The notes beneath the pieces are model-generated. The model searched no databases. It was not told the origin of the DNA and saw only the letters and a program-made list of their open reading frames with translations. A stretch of 64,000 nt of DNA, from NCBI GenBank assembly GCA_019802505.1, contig JAFMOC010000500.1, positions 62,001 through 126,000 of the forward strand, written 5' to 3'. How positions within the stretch are numbered: position 1 is the first letter of the stretch; every line of letters begins with the position of its first letter. The position numbers and the translations under genes are program-made. Shown piece by piece: positions 57,695 to 64,000 of this stretch. Origin of the DNA: Corydoras sp. C115 (lineage: Eukaryota; Chordata; Actinopteri; Siluriformes; Callichthyidae).

Positions 57695-58685
57695 CAGTGA
57701 TTCTCAATTATTTTCTGTTAAGCCCCCCCTAGGAAGAAGAAAACTTTTGCGCCCCCCCCCCACACACACACACACACACTCACCCCCCCCCCCCCATGTC
57801 CATGACAAAATGGGATGAAAAAGTATTTTTACACGCCCTCTAGTATGATTTGTCTATAAATTTGTTATAAGTGCACCTCTTTTATAACAATGTATCCTTA
57901 TTAACAATAAAGAAAACAAAAAAGAAAGAAATATAGATCAACTTAGAACAAAGAATCATTTATTAACTTTGTTTTTTAGTTTGTAACAGAAACGAATGAA
58001 ATCCTTATTTAAACGAGAAACATTTTTGAACTGACTGCATACTGAATTTGATACTGAAAATGAAATGAAATAAAATCAATAAATAATAATAAATTCAAAT
58101 TCATCAGCAATATTAATTCTGGAGCACAATTTATTAACACTTTAACCTACAAAACAAAAATTAATACAACAATTTGTGCTGTTTTTTATTATTATATTTT
58201 TTATCAAAATAAGGAAATCAGAACTAATGTCTCCAACGCGCCCGTTCTGCAGCACACAGCTTTTCTGAAGTAGCTTTCATAAAGCGGGATGATCGCTGGC
58301 TCTACGCATCACGTTTTCGATTAAAAACTCAAGCGGTTATCAGCGTGATTGGGGTGAAATGTCTTTAAGTGACGCCTTCATTTATTTCACGCTGTCCGCT
58401 GCCAACATTTAAAGACACTGAAGACACACCGGTCTTTCTTCGTCTCCACCTTTGTCACCGTGAAACCAAACGCTACATACACTTTCCTCGTTTTAGTTTT
58501 CGGTTGACTTTTGTTGCTCTCATTATCTTCGTCTCTCTCCGTCTTTCTCTCCTCATCCCTGTTAAATATTTCTCCATGTTGTCTCTCGAGGGTTTGTTCA
58601 GTACACTTAATATCACTTGCTCTGTGATTTCTTGTTATGCGCCCCCCCCCCCAGGGGGGCGCGCCCCACTATTTGAGAAGCACTG
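57695..58685. mobile_element. hAT-like nonautonomous element, about 990 bp
   Basis: Left end CAGTGATTCTCAATTATT; the right end read in reverse is CAGTGCTTCTCAAATAGTGG. Both are followed inward by C-rich or G-rich runs. The flanks are CTCTAGTG (57687-57694) and CTCTAGTA (58686-58693), an 8-bp duplication with one mismatch. The interior shows no intact transposase frame. Confidence 0.8.
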
Positions 58686-58693
58686 CTCTAGTA

Positions 58694-59317
58694 AGAACTA
58701 GTATTGTGTTTGTAAGCCTCTAGTCTACCGGGGTTTGACTTCACAGATACACAACTTCTCACAGACATGTGTCTCCCAGCTCAGTTTCTAATGCATTACA
58801 TCATCGTGTGTTCTATAAAAGACCCTTTGAGCGAATTGAATGTTCCCGCCGCAGGCCAGTTCAGTCCAAAACTAAGGCCAGTGATGTGGTCAGCGTGCTG
58901 GGAAGAGAAGAATAAAGGCCTGCAGGACTCCACAAGTGGAGCTACTCACACGCCTCATCCACTGGGGCTCGGTGGAGCAGGGTTGTGTTCCCTGTTTCCT
59001 TCCAGAGACTGAGCAAGAGGCACAAAGCCCTGTTTCATCATCCCGTCATGTCATATGATGGTCAGCATGAAACTATTAGCCCACAGCCTGAAATCATCTC
59101 ATGCACCGAGGCCATGAACACCAACATGCTCTGCGGATGGAGGGAGGCATCAGTCACGTGCAGTTAGTTATAGAAGCCTCTCTATTCAGTGTTTTATCTT
59201 TCACTGGGATCTTCACAATGAGTAAGTGCACCGTGTCACACGTGCCTGAAGGTTCTCCTCAGAGTCCAAAGACCTTTGCAATGAAGTTTTTTTTGTTCTT
59301 ACTGCATTAGATCCTTT
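58694..59317. other. Intergenic, no recognised feature
   Basis: Non-repetitive DNA with short open frames only; none has splice context or family resemblance. Confidence 0.6.
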
Positions 59318-59329
59318 TGTTTATGATGG

Positions 59330-59666
59330 GACACGGTGGTTAGCACGTTCGCCTCTCAGCGCTAGGGATTCCCGGTTCGAATCCCCATCTGGGTGGAGTT
59401 TCCATGTTCTCCCCGTGTCCGCGTGGGTTTCCTCCGGGTTCTCCGGTTTCCTCCCACAGTCCAAAAACATGGATCAAGTCAATTGAGTTTTCCAAATTGC
59501 CCCATATACAGTGTGTCTGTGAGTGAGTGTGTGCCCAGCGATAGATTGGCGCCCTGTCCTGGGTGTATCTGCCCAGCGCCGAAACGTTCTCCCCTGGATG
59601 GGCATGGGGAACCCCCCCCCCCGCGACCCTAATATAGGATAAAGCGGAAGATAATGGATGGATGGA
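59330..59666 (+). mobile_element. SINE-A with 12-bp target-site duplication
   Basis: TGTTTATGATGG at 59318-59329 and 59667-59678. Tail-to-tail with the next copy. Confidence 0.92.
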
Positions 59667-59689
59667 TGTTTATGATGGTTGATGAAACT

Positions 59690-60037
59690 CCATCCATCCA
59701 TCCATTATCTTCCGCTTTATCCTCTACTAGGGTCGCGGGGGGTTCCCCATGCCCATCCAGGGGAGAACGTTTCGGGCGCTGGGCAGATACACCCAGGACA
59801 GGGCTCCAATCTATTGCTGGGCACACACTCACTCACACAAACATACTCTATATGGGGCAATTTGGAGAATTCAATTGACTTGATCCATGTTTTTGGTCTG
59901 TGGGAGGAAACCGGAGAACCCGGAGGAAACCCACGCGGACACGGGGAGAACATGGAAACTCCACCCAGATTGCGATTGGAACCGCGAATCCCTAATGCTG
60001 AGAGAACATGTTAACCACTAAGCCATCTTGCGGTCCT
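59690..60037 (-). mobile_element. SINE-A, inverted partner
   Basis: (CCAT)n CCATTATCTTCCGC to AAGCCATCTTGCGG. Confidence 0.9.
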
Positions 60038-60334
60038 TGAAATTCAGTCAAGTTTTTATTTAAAACTCTGTAGCTGTACCACCAAAAGGTGTGTTGTGCA
60101 TGTCAACGTGAACCCCTGGTTGCAGCCTACACGTTCATAAGAACATGAAGGACTTCACAGCCCTGTCACTCATACTGACACTGATTCTAGATCATTTGAG
60201 GTTGAAATTGTGGCTGATGCGCCACCATGCTCATGAAACCTTGCATTATGTTTTCTGTGATTTTGCCTTTAGTTCACACACAGGAATCAGTCAATATTTA
60301 ATAAACCATCCGTGCATTGAAATACACACATATT

Positions 60335-60535
60335 CACATACTGAGAAAAGTGAGCACACTTGCGCAGAATGGTGGGCACTGGGAAGTCCTGTATACAGCA
60401 CCTGAGGAGGGATTTTGGGGATAGGTGCTTTGACCAAGGGCACTTTAACCATAGTACTTGGTAAGTCTGGGAATCAAACCGGGGACCTTCAGATGGCAAG
60501 GCTGGTTCCTTAACCACAAGCCTATGAAAGGGTCA
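60335..60535 (-). mobile_element. SINE-C
   Basis: GTGCTTTGACCAAGGGCACT, GGAATCAAACCGGGGACCTT, CTTAACCACAAGCCTATG; same family as 9590-9772. Confidence 0.75.
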
Positions 60536-60615
60536 TACTCATGCTGGAATGAAGAAAAGACCTTCCTCAAACAGCATACAGGCTTTAGTTTTAATAGATA
60601 TACACATGCGCCCAA

Positions 60616-60965
60616 TGGGTTAGCAATTAATGGTTAGCATGTTCTCCTCTCAGCACTAGGGATTCCTAGTTTGAATCCCAATCTGGGTGGAGTTTCCATG
60701 TTCTCCCCGTGTGCGTGGGTTTTCGCCGGGTTTCCTCCCACAGTCCAAAAACATGGATCAAGGTCACTTGAATTCTCCAAATTGCCCCATATAGAGTGTG
60801 TCTGTGTGAGTGAGTGAGTGTGTGCCCAGCAATAGATTGGTGCCCTGTCCTGGGTGTATCTGCACAGCGCCCAAAATGTTCTTCCCTGGATGGGCATGGG
60901 GAACCCCACCCACCCCTGTGACCCTAGTAGAGGATTAAGTGGAAGATAATGGATGGATAGATAGA
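60616..60965 (+). mobile_element. SINE-A, first of tandem pair
   Basis: AATTAATGGTTAGCATG to GGATGGATAGATAGATGG. Confidence 0.88.
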
Positions 60966-61252
60966 TGGAGGGCAGCACGGTGGCTTAGTGGTTAGCATGT
61001 TCTCCTTTCTGCACTAGGGATTCCCGGTTCGAATCCCAAACTGGGTGGACTTTCCATGTTCTCCCCGTGTCCGCGTGGGTTTCCTCCCACAGTCCAAAAC
61101 CATGAATCTCCAAATTGCCCCATATAGAGTGTGTGTGTGAGTGATTGAGTGTGTGACCAGTGATTGGTGCCCGAAACGTTCTCCCCTGGATGGGCATGGG
61201 GAACACACACCCCCCACACGACCCCAGTAGATGATAATGGATGGATGGACAG
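60966..61252 (+). mobile_element. SINE-A, second of tandem pair, internally deleted
   Basis: GGGCAGCACGGTGGCTTAG to (GGAT)n. Short internal losses around the central and GATTGGCGCC blocks. Confidence 0.88.
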
Positions 61253-61440
61253 TAACCACGCAGATGGGTTCATTTACCTCAGAATCGGACTCGACGCTTT
61301 TATATTCTGATAAGGGTTCTGTGTTTTAAAAAAGCGCCACCTAATCAGAAAAATAGAGAAGTGAAGGCTTTAAAGGCTCGGGGTTTTTGATGGGAGGGAG
61401 AATGTGAGAATAATGAGGGGGAAACTACAGCAGTCCCTTA

Positions 61441-61716
61441 ACAGGAAACCGGACGGATCCGGGGGAAGGAGGCAGTGGATCGATGCGCAGATGAAGGAGG
61501 GAAAGAGGGAGAAAGAAAGGAGTTTGCAAGCCGCCTGAACTTCTCGAGTTGCCGAACTTCACCGCGGGCGACTCGCACCCCGGGAAGGGAAGTGGGAAAG
61601 TACAGGTTTCGCGGCCGTTTGAGGGAACGACGGGCTGAGAACCGGACCGAGAACCGTCCCCTCATGTGAGACGCCGAGCGGCGTGCTTCGCAAGATGCAG
61701 GGAATCCCGGCGACCG
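61441..61716 (+). other. Candidate first exon / CpG-rich promoter of an unidentified downstream gene
   Basis: A repeat-free, GC- and CpG-rich stretch sits between SINE-filled DNA and a satellite. It ends GCGACCG|GTGAGTG, an ideal donor. An ATG at 61695 with A at -3 would begin MQGIPAT plus a split codon. A start-stop ATGTGA lies at 61664-61669. I do not recognise the gene; the rest would lie beyond the window. Confidence 0.35.
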
Positions 61717-62071
61717 GTGAGTGTTTGTCAGGTCGTGTCGCGGCCACACAGGTCCAATAAACCCCAAATACCTCACAATGTGTGAAGTGAAAGGTTGTGG
61801 GTCTGTGTACCTCGTCGGTGTGTGTTTTAAAATGGACGTTTGGAACTGAAACCAGCTCCGCGGTGCAGCGTTCGGTGGGACCGTTCCATTCTGTCACACC
61901 AACCGGTCGTTGTTTATGGAGCTTCAGTTCGTCAAGCAGAAGTTTTAATCACGCAGGGAGAAGTTTCGTGCACGTTGAACTTTAAAGAGACTGTCTAAAA
62001 AAATTAATTAAGTCCCAAAGTTTAACAGGAGTCATTTCGTTAGTGCTGAGAAGATCGGGGTAGCTCCCACT
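61717..62071. other. Putative intron 1 start of the unidentified right-hand gene
   Basis: Unique sequence between the donor at 61717 and the satellite; no coding signal seen. Confidence 0.35.
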
Positions 62072-64000
62072 TAATTCTTTATGATGGGGCTCCTCCAGTA
62101 TGTTCATTTATTTATTTATTTATTTATTATTTTTTTTTTACAATTTAAAGTTACAATAATAATATTCTCCTTTAGAAATGTTTAAAGCTGTGTTTAGAGC
62201 CATTAAAGCTACAGTGTGTAACATATTGATGTGGAGACCCCTCTGGTGGCGCTGTGTAATTGCAAGCTACGTTATATTATCCAGGTTTTTTTTTCTTCTG
62301 GGTTCCCTGGTTTCCTCCCACAGTCCAAAAATATGGATTAAATTCTAAATTAATTAATTGTTAATTGTTCCTCTAAAGTGTATGTGAGTGAGCGTTTGTC
62401 CTGGGTGTATCTGCCCAGTGCCCGAAACGTTCTCCCCTGGATGGGCATGGAACATCAATGTAGTGCCCTGGTAATTGTTTATGATGGTGCTCATGCAGGA
62501 TATTAATGAGACTACAATCTATAACTTCACAGCCTTGTTTTTTTACACTTTAAAGTTACAATAAGTATATTCTCCTTTAGAAATGTCAGATGTTTAAACC
62601 TGTGTTTAGAGCCATTAAAGCTACAGTGTGTAACATTGATGTGGAGACCCCTCTGGTGGCGCTGTGTAATTGCAAGCGACGTTACGTTATACAGGGCAGG
62701 CCAGTGGCATTGTGTTCTCCCTGTGTCTGCATGTTTTCTTTCTGGGTTCCCTGGTTTCCTCCCACAGTCTAAAAATATGGATTAAATTCTAAATTAATTA
62801 ATTGTTAATTGTTCCTCTAAAGTGTATGTGAGTGGGCGTTTGTCCTGGGTTTATCTGCCCAGTGCCCGAATTGTTCTTCCCTGGATGGGCACGGAACATC
62901 AATGTAGTGCCCTGGTAATTGTTTATGATGGTGCTCATGCAGGATATTAATGAGACTACAATCTATAACTTCACAGCCTTGTTTTTTTACGCTTTAAAGT
63001 TACAATAAGAATATTCTCCTTTAGAAATGTCAGATGTTTAAAACTGTGTTTAGAGCCATTAAAGCTGCAGTGTGTAACATATTGATGTGGAGACCCCTCT
63101 GGCGGCGCTGTGTAATTGCAAGCTACGTTACATTATCCAGGTTTTTTTTCCTTCTGGGTTCCCTGGTTTCCTCCCACAGTCCAAAAATATGGATTAAATT
63201 CTAAATTAATTAATTGTTAATTGTTCCTCTAAAGTGTATGTGAGTGAGCGTTTGTCCTGGGTGTATCTGCCCAGTGCCCGAAACGTTCTCCCCTGGATGG
63301 GCATGGAACATCAATATAGTGCAAATAGTGCCATGTAATTGTTTATGATGGTGCTCATGTAGGATATTAATGAGACTACAATCTATAACTTCACAGCCTT
63401 GTTTTTTTACGCTTTAAAGTTACAATAAGTATATTCTCCTTTAGAAATGTCAGATATTCAAACCTGTGTTTAGAGCCATTAAAGCTGCAGTGTGTAACAT
63501 ATTGATGTGGAGACCCCTCTGGTGGCGCTGTGTAATTGCAAGCTATGTTACATTATCCAGGGCAGGCCAGTGGCATTGTGTTCTCCATGTGTCTGCAAGT
63601 TTTCTTTCTGGGTTCCCTGGTTTCCTCCCATAGTCCAAAAATATGGATTAAATTCTAAATTAAGTAATTGTTAATTGTTCCTCTAAAGTGTGTGAGTGAG
63701 CGTTTGTCCTGGGTTTATCTGCCCAGTGCCCGAAACGTTCTCCCCTGGATGGGCATGGAACATCAATGTTGTGCCCTGGTAATTCTTTATGATGGTGCTC
63801 ATGCAGAATATTAATGAGACTACAATCTATAACTTCACAGCCTTGTTTTTTTACGCTTTAAAGTTACAATAAGAATATTCTCCTTTAGAAATGTCAGATG
63901 TTTAAAGCTGTGTTTAGAGCCATTAAAGCTGCAGTGTGCAACATATTGATGTGGAGACCCCTCTGGTGGCGCTGTGTAATTGCAAGCTACATTACATTAT
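62072..64000. repeat. Tandem satellite of about 430-bp units, two alternating types, cut by window end
   Basis: The marker CCCTCTGGTGGCGCTGTG (GGCGGCGCTG at one copy) occurs near 62240, 62650, 63096, 63516 and 63960. Spacing alternates between about 410-420 and 445 bp, giving a dimer of about 860 bp. One type has a T-run then CTTCTGGGTTCCCTGG after GCAAGC...; the other has CAGGGCAGGCCAGTGGCATT. Each unit also carries CTCCCACAGTCCAAAAATAT and CGTTCTCCCCTGGATGGGC, fragments of SINE-A, so the SINE piece was amplified with the unit. First copies are more diverged. Confidence 0.93.

Noticed and set aside
58767..59310. Small + strand frames in the intergenic region as a gene
   Set aside because: Short, overlapping in different frames, no family resemblance or splice pattern.

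Overview
The window is nuclear DNA from a vertebrate, almost certainly a ray-finned (teleost) fish. It has long GT-AG introns, abundant CA/TG and AT microsatellites, and more than 50 copies of one tRNA-headed SINE with a V-SINE-like central block. Its two recognisable protein genes match mib2 and bicd2. I cannot name the species. There are no bacterial genes, operons, phage or CRISPR arrays.

Layout. (1) 1-11183, + strand: the last seven exons of mib2, a Notch-pathway E3 ubiquitin ligase. They encode part of the ankyrin repeats and two C-terminal C3HC4 RING fingers, 396 residues in total; the gene starts upstream of the window. A probable 3' UTR runs to a polyadenylation signal near 13505. (2) 13530-17600: a short, repeat-packed intergenic stretch with SINEs in both orientations, AT/GT microsatellites and a partial segmental duplication. 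(3) 17600-56570, + strand: a complete bicd2 gene, encoding the dynein-dynactin cargo adaptor Bicaudal-D2. It has nine coding exons joining into an 839-residue coiled-coil protein, a 15.6 kb first intron, one GC-AG intron and a repeat-poor 3' UTR of about 3.9 kb. (4) 56570-61430: intergenic, with SINEs and one hAT-like element. (5) 61441-61716: a GC-rich stretch ending in an ideal splice donor, a candidate first exon of an unidentified gene. (6) 62072-64000: a tandem satellite of about 430 bp units, alternating between two types, running off the window.

The two genes act separately: Mib2 ubiquitinates Notch ligands for endocytosis, and Bicd2 links dynein-dynactin to Rab6 vesicles and the nuclear pore. 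They share strand and neighbourhood, not function. In human they lie on different chromosomes (1p36 and 9q22).

Most of what is unusual here is repeat biology. It includes SINE arrays flanked by the same target-site repeat, insertions nested up to three deep, inverted SINE pairs, two mib2 splice acceptors made of TG microsatellite, and a minisatellite whose last unit becomes a splice acceptor. I found no candidate for a wholly new biological system. The strongest leads are the splice-site/repeat overlaps and the SINE-bearing satellite at the right edge.
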